A stretch of 46,827 bases of DNA from Bordetella parapertussis (lineage in GTDB: Bacteria; Pseudomonadota; Gammaproteobacteria; Burkholderiales; Burkholderiaceae_C), in NCBI GenBank assembly GCA_945873925.1, contig CAMCES010000011.1:1-46827 (forward strand). The letters run 5' to 3'. Numbering within the stretch: the stretch's first letter is position 1; each line of letters begins with the position of its first letter. Below, piece by piece: positions 15,590 to 23,736 of the stretch. The notes under the pieces are model-generated. The model did not search any database and was not told the DNA's origin. It saw only the letters and a list, made by a program, of their open reading frames with translations. The translations under genes and the position numbers were made by a program.

Positions 15590-16705
15590 TCAGTTTTTGC
15601 CGCGTCGCGCTTTCACACCAGCCGATAGGGCTTCCAAGGTCTCGAGCGAGTCATCCCAAGACAAGCAGGCATCGGTGATGCTTTGTCCATAGTTCAGCGT
15701 TTCCACTTTGTCTTTGCCGGGAGTGAACTTCTGCGCACCGGCGCGCAGGTGGCTTTCGATCATCACGCCAAACACACTGTGTGAACCACCGGCGATTTGG
15801 TCGGCAATGTCTTTGGCCACGACCAACTGGCGCTCGTGCTGCTTGCTGCTGTTGGCATGGCTGCAATCGACCATCAAACTGGCGGGTAACTTGGCAACCT
15901 CGAGCTCTTTGCAAGCCGCTGCCACGCTGACTGCGTCGTAATTGGGCGCTTTGCCGCCGCGCAAAATCACGTGGCAATCGGGGTTGCCCTCGGTCTGCAC
16001 AATCGCCACTTGGCCGTTTTTGTGCACCGACAAAAAATGGTGACCACGCGCAGCGGCTTGAATCGCATCAGTGGCGATTTTGATGTTGCCGTCTGTGCCA
16101 TTTTTGAAGCCGATCGGGGCGGACAAACCTGAAGCGAGTTCGCGGTGCACCTGGCTCTCGGTGGTGCGCGCGCCAATCGCGCCCCAGCTGATCAGGTCGC
16201 CGATGTATTGGGGGGAAATCACATCTAAAAATTCGCTGCCTGCAGGCACGCCTTGGCGGTTGATTTCAATCAGCAACTGACGCGCAATGCGCAAACCCTC
16301 ATCGATGCGGTAACTCTCGTCCAAGTAGGGGTCGTTGATCAAACCCTTCCAACCCACGGTGGTGCGTGGCTTCTCAAAGTACACACGCATCACGATCTCC
16401 AAGGTGTCTGCGTATTTTTCGCGCTCAGCTTTCAACCGGCGGGCATAGTCCAGTGCAGCAGCCGGGTCGTGGATCGAACACGGTCCCATCACCACCAGCA
16501 AACGGTCGTCTTTGCCGGCCATGATGTTGTGTACACGCTGGCGTGTCTTGGCGATCAAACTCTCAACGGCCGTGCCCGCAATCGGAAAGAAGCGGATCAA
16601 ATGTTCAGGGGGCGGCAACACGGTGATGTCCTTGATACGCTGGTTATCGGTCTGGCTGGTCTGGTCATTCGTGGGCGCATAAGCATCATGCTTGGGTGTT
16701 TTCAT
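15590..16705 (-). CDS. aroG: Class I 3-deoxy-7-phosphoheptulonate (DAHP) synthase
   Basis: First enzyme of the shikimate pathway, condensing phosphoenolpyruvate with erythrose 4-phosphate. The 371-residue product shows GPCSIHD (74-80, metal-binding Cys76), KPRTTVGWKG, IGARTTESQVHRELASG and VDCSHANSSKQH, all typical of the AroF/G/H family. The start is the ATG at 16705 with GGAG 7 bases upstream. The frame extends 48 codons upstream, but those codons run through a terminator hairpin and are rejected. A Phe-rich leader peptide and terminator precede it, implying control by phenylalanine supply, so a Phe-type isozyme is likely. The aroG symbol is by analogy. Confidence 0.93.
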   Translation of the reverse strand: MKTPKHDAYAPTNDQTSQTDNQRIKDITVLPPPEHLIRFFPIAGTAVESLIAKTRQRVHNIMAGKDDRLLVVMGPCSIHDPAAALDYARRLKAEREKYADTLEIVMRVYFEKPRTTVGWKGLINDPYLDESYRIDEGLRIARQLLIEINRQGVPAGSEFLDVISPQYIGDLISWGAIGARTTESQVHRELASGLSAPIGFKNGTDGNIKIATDAIQAAARGHHFLSVHKNGQVAIVQTEGNPDCHVILRGGKAPNYDAVSVAAACKELEVAKLPASLMVDCSHANSSKQHERQLVVAKDIADQIAGGSHSVFGVMIESHLRAGAQKFTPGKDKVETLNYGQSITDACLSWDDSLETLEALSAGVKARRGKN

Positions 16706-16745
16706 GTCGGCTCCTGGTTTGCGATCTGTTTGGTTTGAATCGGGT

Positions 16746-16773
16746 AAAAAAAAACCGCCGGGGCTCGGCGGTT
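16746..16773 (-). terminator. Attenuator terminator in the DAHP synthase leader
   Basis: On the minus strand AACCGCCG (16773-16766) pairs with CGGCGGTT (16760-16753) around a 5-base loop, and the U-tract of nine runs 16754-16746. It ends 41 bases before the aroG ATG and starts 30 bases after the stop codon of the Phe-rich leader peptide. Its 5' arm (ACCGCCG, 16772-16766) is also perfectly complementary to CGGCGGT at 16821-16815 inside the leader reading frame, allowing an alternative antiterminator. Confidence 0.88.
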
Positions 16774-16802
16774 GGTTTGGGAGTTCAGCGCGTTGTTTGC
16801 GT

Positions 16803-16871
16803 TCAGACCTCTCGACCGCCGGTGAAGCGTGAGAAACCAAAAAAAGCAAAGTGAAATATTGCTGAATTCAT
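16803..16871 (-). CDS. Phenylalanine-rich leader peptide of the aroG attenuator
   Basis: A 22-codon reading frame, too short for routine gene calling, beginning MNSAIFHFAFFGFSRF and ending TGGREV. Six of the first 16 codons are Phe (positions 6, 8, 10, 11, 13 and 16). It sits directly upstream of an intrinsic terminator and the DAHP synthase gene, the classic layout of ribosome-mediated attenuation. The last codons (Thr17-Gly18-Gly19) contain the sequence that can pair with the terminator's 5' arm. There is no Shine-Dalgarno; a possible extended -10 element ends 8 bases before the ATG. Confidence 0.82.
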   Translation of the reverse strand: MNSAIFHFAFFGFSRFTGGREV

Positions 16872-16878
16872 GGGGGCG

Positions 16879-16887
16879 AATGTAACA
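16879..16887 (-). promoter_or_regulatory. Candidate extended -10 promoter for the aroG leader
   Basis: TGTTACATT on the minus strand combines a TGn extension with the hexamer TACATT (16884-16879). A start seven bases downstream would fall at about 16872, one base before the leader-peptide ATG. No convincing -35 is visible. A promoter inside the 3' end of tldD is the alternative. Confidence 0.4.
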
Positions 16888-16905
16888 CAGGCCCTTGGCA
16901 GGGCC

Positions 16906-18366
16906 TCAGGCGGTACCACCCACGGTCAAGCCGTCAATCCGCAAGGTGGGTTGGCCCACACCCACAGGCACGCTTTGGCCTTCTTTGCCGCAGGTGCCCA
17001 CGCCAGGGTCAAGCGCCATGTCGTTGCCAATCATGCTCACGCGGGTGAGTGCATCCGGACCATTACCGACCAAGGTGGCCCCTTTGACTGGGTATTGGAT
17101 TTTCCCGTTTTCCACCCAAAACGCCTGGCTGGCGGAGAACACAAACTTACCCGAGGTGATGTCGACCTGTCCGCCGCCGAAATTGGTGGCGTACAAACCT
17201 TTTTTGATGTTGGCGACGATTTCTTGGGGGTCTTTGTCGCCACCCAACATGTAGGTATTGGTCATGCGCGGCATGGGCACATGGGCATAACTTTCGCGCC
17301 GCCCGTTGCCGGTGGGGGCCACGCCCATGAGACGGGCATTCATGCTGTCTTGGATATAGCCCACCAAAATGCCGTCTTCAATCAAGAGGTTTTTCTGGCT
17401 GGCATGGCCCTCATCGTCCACATTGAGCGAGCCGCGGCGGTCAGCGATCGTGCCGTCGTCCAGCACAGTGACGCCCTTGGCGGCCACCCGCTGGCCAATT
17501 TTGCCGCTGAACGCGCTCGAGCCTTTGCGGTTGAAGTCACCCTCTAAGCCGTGGCCAATCGCTTCGTGCAACAAAATGCCTGGCCAGCCCGAGCCCAACA
17601 CCACGGTCATTTCGCCCGCGGGTGCGGGGCGGGCCTCAAGGTTGGTCAGGGCCGAACCCACCGCTTCTTCCACATAACGGGCCAGGCAAGCCGCATCGAA
17701 ATGGGCCAAGCCAAAACGACCGCCGCCGCCTGCCGAGCCAGTTTCGCGGCGACCGTTTTGCTCAACGATGACCGACAAAGACAAGCGCACCAAAGGACGC
17801 ACATCAGCGGCCAGGGTGCCATCCGCACGGGCGACCATCACCACGTCGTATTCACTGGCCAAACCCGCCATGACTTGGACCACGCGCGGGTCTTTGGCGC
17901 GGGCTTGCTGCTCAAGTCGCTCGAGCAATTGGACTTTGGCCGTGCTGTCCAAGGAGCCAATGGGATCCTCGCCTGCATATAACTTGCGGCTTGGGGCAAT
18001 CAAACGGGCAGGCACCTTGGTGCGGGCATTCAAACCAGCCGCAGCAATGCTGCGCACGGTATGGGCTGCGTCCATCAAGGAGGCCATGGAAATGTCGTCG
18101 GAATAAGCGAAGGCGGTTTTCTCGCCACTGACAGCGCGAACGCCCACCCCTTGGTCGATGCTGAAAGAACCCGTCTTGACGATGCCTTCCTCCAAACTCC
18201 AGCCTTCGGATCGGGTGTACTGAAAGTACAGGTCTGCGTCATCCACCTGATGGGCTCGAATCGCTGACAAGGCCTGGCTCAGATGCGATTCATCCAAACC
18301 ATAAGGGGTGAGTAACAGGCTTTGGGCGATGCCCAAGCGTTCAAGGGTGGGTTCACGTGAAATCAT
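16906..18366 (-). CDS. tldD: TldD metalloprotease subunit
   Basis: With its partner TldE (PmbA), TldD forms a zinc protease that degrades unfolded or modified peptides; in E. coli it processes microcin B17 and CcdA. The 486-residue product carries the zinc motif HEAIGH (267-272) followed by GLEGD. The N-terminal domain (VRAVSGEKTAFAYSDD) and the C-terminal GGDKDPQEIVANIKKGLYATNFGGGQVD are typical. pmbA is not in the window. The start is the ATG at 18366; the frame continues 47 codons upstream into rodA, which looks non-native. The ribosome-binding site is weak. Confidence 0.95.
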   Translation of the reverse strand: MISREPTLERLGIAQSLLLTPYGLDESHLSQALSAIRAHQVDDADLYFQYTRSEGWSLEEGIVKTGSFSIDQGVGVRAVSGEKTAFAYSDDISMASLMDAAHTVRSIAAAGLNARTKVPARLIAPSRKLYAGEDPIGSLDSTAKVQLLERLEQQARAKDPRVVQVMAGLASEYDVVMVARADGTLAADVRPLVRLSLSVIVEQNGRRETGSAGGGGRFGLAHFDAACLARYVEEAVGSALTNLEARPAPAGEMTVVLGSGWPGILLHEAIGHGLEGDFNRKGSSAFSGKIGQRVAAKGVTVLDDGTIADRRGSLNVDDEGHASQKNLLIEDGILVGYIQDSMNARLMGVAPTGNGRRESYAHVPMPRMTNTYMLGGDKDPQEIVANIKKGLYATNFGGGQVDITSGKFVFSASQAFWVENGKIQYPVKGATLVGNGPDALTRVSMIGNDMALDPGVGTCGKEGQSVPVGVGQPTLRIDGLTVGGTA

Positions 18367-18424
18367 TTGGACATTGTAGGAGTGGCGCAACAACCCTGTG
18401 CGGCTCGGGGTGTGCCCGGTCAAC

Positions 18425-19579
18425 TCAGGACTGGACCAGCTGTTTGGCTTTGGCCACCGAGAGCAATATCCCCATGCCAAAGCCCAGGGTGACCATGGCA
18501 GTGCCACCGTAGCTGATGAACGGCAAAGGCACGCCCACCACCGGCAACATGCCAGTCACCATGCCCATGTTGACGATTGCGTAAGTGAAAAAAATCAAGG
18601 TGATGCTGCCCGCCAACAGACGGGCAAACAAAGTGGGCCCCTCCGTGGCGATGGTCAACCCCCTGAAAACCAACACCATGAAGCCGCCAATCAGCAACAT
18701 GTTGCCGAACAAGCCAAATTCTTCAGAGAAGGCTGCAAATACAAAGTCGGTGGTTCGCTCGGGAATGAAATCCAATTGAGATTGGGTGCCTTGCATCAAT
18801 CCTTTGCCCCAAAAACCGCCAGAGCCAATGGCAATCATGGCTTGGATGATGTGAAAGCCTTTGCCCAGCGGGTCACGTCCGGGGTCCAGCAAGGTGCACA
18901 CCCGTTGCTGCTGGTAGTCCCGCAAAAATGGCCAGTCGGCGCCTGGGACACACAAAATGGGCTCAAAAATCACCAGTAACGTCATACCCACCAAGCCCAA
19001 CAACACCGGCGGCACGATCAACCACCAACTCAGTCCAGCAAAAAAAAGCACGTACAGGCCTGCGGCCATCACCAAGATCGCCGTTCCCAGATCGGGTTGG
19101 TTAACGATCAACGCCACTGGAATGGTCAAGATGACACTGGCCACCAAAAAATCCAATGGGCGCAATTGCCCTTCGCGTTTTTGGAACCACCAAGCCAGCA
19201 TCAAAGGCATGCCGATTTTCATGATTTCACTGGGTTGAATCACGATGCCCACGTTCAGCCAGCGCTGTGCACCCTTTTTGGTCAACCCAAACCAAGCCAC
19301 GGCAACCAGCAGGGCCAAACCCACGATGTAGACCGGCACAGCCAAGGTCATGATGCGTTGCGGTGGGATTTGCGCAACCACCATCATGATGCAGCAAGCC
19401 AAAAAAATGTTTCGGCCATGGTCGAAAAAACGCTGGCCGTCGGCATAGCCAGACGAGAAAATAGAAACCAAGCCAGCCAAGGCCAGCAGCAGCACACTGA
19501 TGCCAAGTACCGCGTCAAAGCCAAGCACCATGGGTGAGATGCGTTGCAGCACACTGTATTTGCCAATTTGATTTGCCAT
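18425..19579 (-). CDS. rodA: RodA, SEDS peptidoglycan glycosyltransferase of the elongasome
   Basis: A 384-residue integral membrane protein with about ten transmembrane segments, polymerising glycan strands for rod-shape elongation together with PBP2. SEDS motifs are present: GAQRWLNVGIVIQPSEIMKIGMPL, NQPDLGTAIL, FAAFSEEFGLFGN and the C-terminal GVPLPFISYGGTAMV. It is distinguished from FtsW (present at 31617) by length and by the QPSEIMKI form. In many proteobacteria rodA closes the mreBCD-mrdA cluster; here the upstream neighbour is a divergent RNase gene, with 39 bases between the starts. Confidence 0.93.
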   Translation of the reverse strand: MANQIGKYSVLQRISPMVLGFDAVLGISVLLLALAGLVSIFSSGYADGQRFFDHGRNIFLACCIMMVVAQIPPQRIMTLAVPVYIVGLALLVAVAWFGLTKKGAQRWLNVGIVIQPSEIMKIGMPLMLAWWFQKREGQLRPLDFLVASVILTIPVALIVNQPDLGTAILVMAAGLYVLFFAGLSWWLIVPPVLLGLVGMTLLVIFEPILCVPGADWPFLRDYQQQRVCTLLDPGRDPLGKGFHIIQAMIAIGSGGFWGKGLMQGTQSQLDFIPERTTDFVFAAFSEEFGLFGNMLLIGGFMVLVFRGLTIATEGPTLFARLLAGSITLIFFTYAIVNMGMVTGMLPVVGVPLPFISYGGTAMVTLGFGMGILLSVAKAKQLVQS

Positions 19580-19618
19580 GGCGGAAGTTTATCGGAGCAT
19601 CATGGGAGAATCCCAGAC

Positions 19619-21661
19619 ATGTATGCACTTTTTGAAGACAGTGGAAAGTTCATGACCGGGCGGCTCATGTCCGAGGCCGAAGCCTCGGTCCATATCGAGC
19701 TCGACAGCGGCAAGCGCATGAAGGTGAAAAGCGCAAATGTGTTGATGAAGTTTGACAAACCCCAGCCAGCCGATTTCATGCTTGCGGGGCAAACAGTCGC
19801 CAACGACATTGAAACAGAGATGGCTTGGGAATTTGCACCGGACGAGGAATTTGGTTTTGTCTCCCTCGCCCAAGACTACTTCAGCAAAGACGCCACCCCA
19901 GCCCAGCAATTGGGCATGCTTTTGTGTTTGTTTGAAGCGCCCCACTACTTCCGTCGCGCGGGCAAAGGCCGTTTTCGCAAGGCCACGGCCGAGGTGATTG
20001 AGCAAGCCTTACTGGCGATCGAGAAGAAAAAACAAGTCCAAGCGCAAATTGCTGCATGGGCCAGCCAATTGAGCCAAGGCATGTGCCCGGATGCGGTGGC
20101 GCAGCAACTCTACAAAATTTTGTTCAAGCCGGACAAAAATGCGCCAGAGTACCGGGCTGTGGTGGAGGCTTCTCGCAACAGTGGGCTGCCCCCACTGGCG
20201 TTGTTGCAGCAAGCCGGTGCCATTCGCTCGGCCTATGATTTTCATTGGCAACGATTTTTATTTGACAACTTCCCCAAAGGCACGCAGTTCCCGCCACTGC
20301 AAGCGCCAACTGGCTGCAGCAATCTGCCGCTGGCCGCAGTGCGGGCCTATTCGATTGACGATTCCCAAACCACTGAAATTGACGATGCTTTGTCGGTGCA
20401 AGGGTTGGGCACTGACAGCATCACCTTGGGCATCCATATTGCCGCACCAGGCTTGGCGGTTCAGCCCGGAAGCGATTGGGATGCGCTGGGTCGCTCCCGT
20501 TTGTCCACGGTTTACATGCCGGGTCACAAAATCACCATGCTGCCTGACAGCATCGTTGAGCAATTCACGTTGAAAGAGGGGCATGATTGCCCCGCCTTGT
20601 CCCTCTATGTGCAATGGGACGCAAGCACTTTGGCGATCCAAGCAAGCAGCACCCGGTTGGAACAGGTGCCGATCGCTGCCAACTTGCGGCACGACCAATT
20701 GGACGCTGTTGTCACAGAGGAATGGCTGACCCAATCGGCTCCTGCAGCTGTGTCTGGCGCCCCCCCGATGCCACACGGTGAAATGGCCTTTTTGTTTCGA
20801 CTGGCCAAGCACCTCAAGGCCCAAAGAGAAGTGGTAAGAGGCAAACCGGAAACCTTCAATCGACCTGACTACCACTTCCGCTTGGAAGACACAGCCGAGG
20901 ACGGCCCCCAAGGCCATGAGCAGGTCAACATCACAGTTCGCCAACGTGGCGCTCCCTTGGATTTGATCGTGGCCGAGGCCATGATTTTGGCCAACAGCAC
21001 CTGGGGGCAGTGGATGGCCAGTTTGGGCGTGCCTGCCATCTACCGCAGCCAAGCCAGTTTGGCCCCTGGTATCAAAGTTCGCATGGGCACCAAGGCGCTG
21101 CCCCATGCCGGCATTGGTGTCCCCAGTTATGCCTGGAGCACCTCACCACTCAGACGCTACACCGATTTGGTCAACCAGTGGCAACTGATTGCCTGCGCGC
21201 GACATGGGGCAACCGCTGCTTTGGTGGCCCCGTTCAAGCCCAAAGATGCAGATCTGTTTGGCATCATCTCGGCGTTTGACACCGCCTACAGCGCCTACAA
21301 CGCTCACCAATCGAGCATGGAGCGTTTTTGGACCTTGCAATATGTGAAGCAACAAGGCGTGACGGAGTTGGATGCGGTGGTATTGAAGTCCTACCCTGGC
21401 GAGCAGCCCTTGGCGCGCGCCAACACATTGCCTTTGGTTTTTTCAGTCCAAGGTGCGCCGCCCCTTGAGCGCGGCGGCTCGATTCGGGTTCGCATTGTGG
21501 CCATGGATTTGATCTCCTTGGACCTGCAAACCCAGTATTTGCATGCCTTGGACCAGCCTGAGTCGATGCCAGCGCCAGAGGATGAGGACGAGGCCACGGC
21601 GGGACCGCTGACGATTGCGGTCGATCTGTCCGAAACTGAGGCAGGAGAGACTGCGCCATGA
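19619..21661 (+). CDS. RNase II (RNB) family exoribonuclease
   Basis: A 680-residue 3'-5' exoribonuclease of the RNB family. The catalytic segment IDDSQTTEIDDAL holds Asp247, Asp255 and Asp256, with Glu253 where E. coli RNase II has Asp207. The conserved arginine pair lies in STSPLRRYTDL (Arg512/513). The N-terminal part is unlike E. coli RNase II or RNase R cold-shock domains. This type is usually labelled VacB/RNase II in betaproteobacteria, so no symbol is assigned. The start is the ATG at 19619 with GGGAGA upstream; the 25 extra upstream codons overlap the rodA promoter region. It overlaps the TonB-like gene by ATGA. Confidence 0.88.
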   Translation: MYALFEDSGKFMTGRLMSEAEASVHIELDSGKRMKVKSANVLMKFDKPQPADFMLAGQTVANDIETEMAWEFAPDEEFGFVSLAQDYFSKDATPAQQLGMLLCLFEAPHYFRRAGKGRFRKATAEVIEQALLAIEKKKQVQAQIAAWASQLSQGMCPDAVAQQLYKILFKPDKNAPEYRAVVEASRNSGLPPLALLQQAGAIRSAYDFHWQRFLFDNFPKGTQFPPLQAPTGCSNLPLAAVRAYSIDDSQTTEIDDALSVQGLGTDSITLGIHIAAPGLAVQPGSDWDALGRSRLSTVYMPGHKITMLPDSIVEQFTLKEGHDCPALSLYVQWDASTLAIQASSTRLEQVPIAANLRHDQLDAVVTEEWLTQSAPAAVSGAPPMPHGEMAFLFRLAKHLKAQREVVRGKPETFNRPDYHFRLEDTAEDGPQGHEQVNITVRQRGAPLDLIVAEAMILANSTWGQWMASLGVPAIYRSQASLAPGIKVRMGTKALPHAGIGVPSYAWSTSPLRRYTDLVNQWQLIACARHGATAALVAPFKPKDADLFGIISAFDTAYSAYNAHQSSMERFWTLQYVKQQGVTELDAVVLKSYPGEQPLARANTLPLVFSVQGAPPLERGGSIRVRIVAMDLISLDLQTQYLHALDQPESMPAPEDEDEATAGPLTIAVDLSETEAGETAP

Positions 21662-22476
21662 AATGGGCTTGGGGCCTGTCGGTATTGATTCACATGGGGC
21701 TTTTGTCCGTCCAACTGGGTGTGCCAGAGCGGATGGACCGTTTGGTGCGTGACTCAGGCCTGGAAGTGATTTTGGTCAACACCGTTTCCGACGAAAAATC
21801 CAAGACCAATGCGAAAGCCTTGGCACAAACCAACTTAGCGGGCGGCGGTGATCTGCAACAAGCACGGGCCACTTCGCCGCTGGTCAACGCCCAACGCAGT
21901 CAAACAGGCGCGGCAGATGACCATGTCAGCAGCCAGATCACGCAGCGTGAAATGGCCCAAACAGCCTTGCTGGCTCAAACCAAACAGATGCTGGCAATGC
22001 TGCAAAAAACCAACCAAGAACCCAGTGACCCTGCTGTTGAACGTCAGCGCCAGCAACTGCTGAAAATGCTCGCGCAAATCGAACAACGTATCCAAGAAGA
22101 AAACGCCAGACCACGCAAACGGTATGTCAGTCCAAGTACCAAGGAAGTTGCCTACGCGCTTTACTACGAGCAACTGAGACGCAAAATCGAGGCCCGTGGC
22201 ACTTTGTATTTTCCTGAATCACAGGGTCAAAAAATCTACGGCAGCTTGATCATGGTCATCACGATTGATGCCCAGGGCCAAGTCATCGGCATTGATGTGT
22301 CTGTCGGTTCTGGCAACCCGGCACTGGATACGCAAGCCAAGCTGATTGCCCGAGCCGCTGGACCGTTTGGGCCATTCAGTCAAGACATGCGTCGACAAAT
22401 GGATCAATTGGCTTTGGTGACCCGCTTCAGTTTTGAACGCAGCAATACTTTGCAAACATCGTTGCAAGGCCCATGA
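21658..22476 (+). CDS. TonB-family energy-transducer-like protein
   Basis: A 272-residue protein with an N-terminal hydrophobic anchor (WGLSVLIHMGLLSVQLGV), a Gln-rich helical middle (about 95-150, probably coiled coil) and a C-terminal TonB-like domain. In that domain, YYEQLRRKIEARGTLYFPES is followed by LIMVITIDAQGQVIGIDV and ASGNPALDTQAK-like residues. It lacks the Pro-rich linker of classic TonB, and no exbB/exbD lies nearby. A structural envelope role is therefore as likely as energy transduction. It overlaps the RNB gene by four bases and is followed by mtgA after one base. Confidence 0.75.
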   Translation: MKWAWGLSVLIHMGLLSVQLGVPERMDRLVRDSGLEVILVNTVSDEKSKTNAKALAQTNLAGGGDLQQARATSPLVNAQRSQTGAADDHVSSQITQREMAQTALLAQTKQMLAMLQKTNQEPSDPAVERQRQQLLKMLAQIEQRIQEENARPRKRYVSPSTKEVAYALYYEQLRRKIEARGTLYFPESQGQKIYGSLIMVITIDAQGQVIGIDVSVGSGNPALDTQAKLIARAAGPFGPFSQDMRRQMDQLALVTRFSFERSNTLQTSLQGP

Positions 22477-22477
22477 C

Positions 22478-23227
22478 ATGAGCGTCCCATCACGTTTCAA
22501 TCCTTGGCTTCGCTGGCTTGCCCTGGTCGCGCTGTCCGTCATCGGTCTGCAGCTTTTTTTTGTACTGCGCATCGTCAGCATGCAGTCGATAGACCCTTGG
22601 TCCACCTCGTTTCAACGCTCTGAAGCCCTGCGCATTGCCAGAAAACATTCAACGCTGCGCTGGCGTCATGAGTGGGTATCGGCGCTGCAGCATCCCAAAG
22701 CCATCGAACGCGCAGTGATTGCCTCTGAGGACGATGTGTTTGCCAGCCATGGTGGCGTGCAATGGGAGGCTTTGGAGAAAGCATGGAATAAAAATGCCAA
22801 AGCGCAAGCACGTGCTCAAGCCCGTGCTCAAGCGCCGTCTGCGCATGCCAAGTCGGTCAAGGTGGTGGGGGGCTCAACCATTACCCAACAGTTGGCCAAG
22901 AATTTATTTCTCAGTGGCGAGCGAAACCTGCTGCGCAAAGCACAAGAGTTGTTCTTAACCTTGGTCCTCGAACTCATCCTGGACAAGGAACGCATCTTGG
23001 AAATTTACCTCAACAGTGTCGAGTGGGGAGAAGGCGTGTTTGGCATTGAGGCCGCCGCGCAGCACTATTACCGCCGCCCTGCCAAGCAACTCAGCGCATG
23101 GGAATGCGCTCGTTTGGCTGTGATGTTGCCTCGTCCAAAATACTATGAAAAGTTTCCCCGCTCACCTTACCTGGCCGGTCGCGCCCAAACCATTTTGGCG
23201 CGCATGCCGCATGCGGAGTTGCCTTGA
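22478..23227 (+). CDS. mtgA: Monofunctional biosynthetic peptidoglycan transglycosylase
   Basis: A GT51 glycosyltransferase that polymerises lipid II without a transpeptidase domain. In the 249-residue product a transmembrane anchor (about 11-31) precedes the catalytic domain. The latter has Glu84 in IASEDDVFASHGG, GGSTITQQLAKNLFLS (131 on) and ILEIYLNSVEWGEGVFGIEAA. Between the first and second motifs there is an Ala/Gln/Arg insert of about 15 residues (about 107-124), encoded by short 12-base repeats at 22811-22834. The start is the ATG at 22478, one base after the upstream stop. Its stop overlaps the TTG start of ruvC. Confidence 0.94.
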   Translation: MSVPSRFNPWLRWLALVALSVIGLQLFFVLRIVSMQSIDPWSTSFQRSEALRIARKHSTLRWRHEWVSALQHPKAIERAVIASEDDVFASHGGVQWEALEKAWNKNAKAQARAQARAQAPSAHAKSVKVVGGSTITQQLAKNLFLSGERNLLRKAQELFLTLVLELILDKERILEIYLNSVEWGEGVFGIEAAAQHYYRRPAKQLSAWECARLAVMLPRPKYYEKFPRSPYLAGRAQTILARMPHAELP

Positions 23228-23736
23228 GCGCTGGGTCCATAAAGATCTTGGGCATTGACCCGGGCTTGCAATACACAGGTTTTGGTGTGGTCTGCAGTGA
23301 TGGCAAACAGTTGCAGTATGTGGCCAGCGGCACGATCAGCACCAAGCACTTGCCAAGCGGTGATTTGCCCGCGCGTTTGCAAGTGATTTTCAATGGCATT
23401 CAGGAGGTTGTTGCCCGCTACCAACCGCATGAATCCGCGGTGGAGATCGTGTTCGTCAACATGAACCCGCAAGCCAGTTTGTTGCTGGGTCAAGCCCGTG
23501 GTGCTTGCTTGACTGCATTGACGCATGCCGCTTTGCCTGTGTCTGAATACACCGCGCTGCAAATGAAAAAAGCAATCGCCGGGCATGGCAAAGCGGCCAA
23601 AGCGCAGGTTCAAGAAATGGTGAAACGCTTGCTGCTGCTGCCGGGTCTGCCAGGGCCGGATGCCGCAGATGCATTGGGCTTGGCGATCACACATGCCCAT
23701 GCGCGGCACATCACTGGGTTGTTGGCCAACAAGTAA
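23224..23736 (+). CDS. ruvC: Crossover junction endodeoxyribonuclease RuvC
   Basis: Holliday-junction resolvase of the RuvABC system. The 170-residue product has the four acidic residues Asp12 (GIDPG), Glu74 (VEIVFVN), Asp146 and Asp149 (GPDAADALG), with the same spacing at the last pair as in E. coli. The start appears to be TTG at 23224, overlapping the mtgA stop as TTGA; no ATG fits. ruvA and ruvB are not in the window. It converges on lpxC with no base between the two stop codons. Confidence 0.94.
   Translation: MSAGSIKILGIDPGLQYTGFGVVCSDGKQLQYVASGTISTKHLPSGDLPARLQVIFNGIQEVVARYQPHESAVEIVFVNMNPQASLLLGQARGACLTALTHAALPVSEYTALQMKKAIAGHGKAAKAQVQEMVKRLLLLPGLPGPDAADALGLAITHAHARHITGLLANK

Noticed and set aside
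15590..16849. A DAHP synthase start 48 codons further upstream.
   Set aside because: The extension reads through the terminator hairpin and poly-T tract, has no family similarity, and the ATG at 16705 has a GGAG site.
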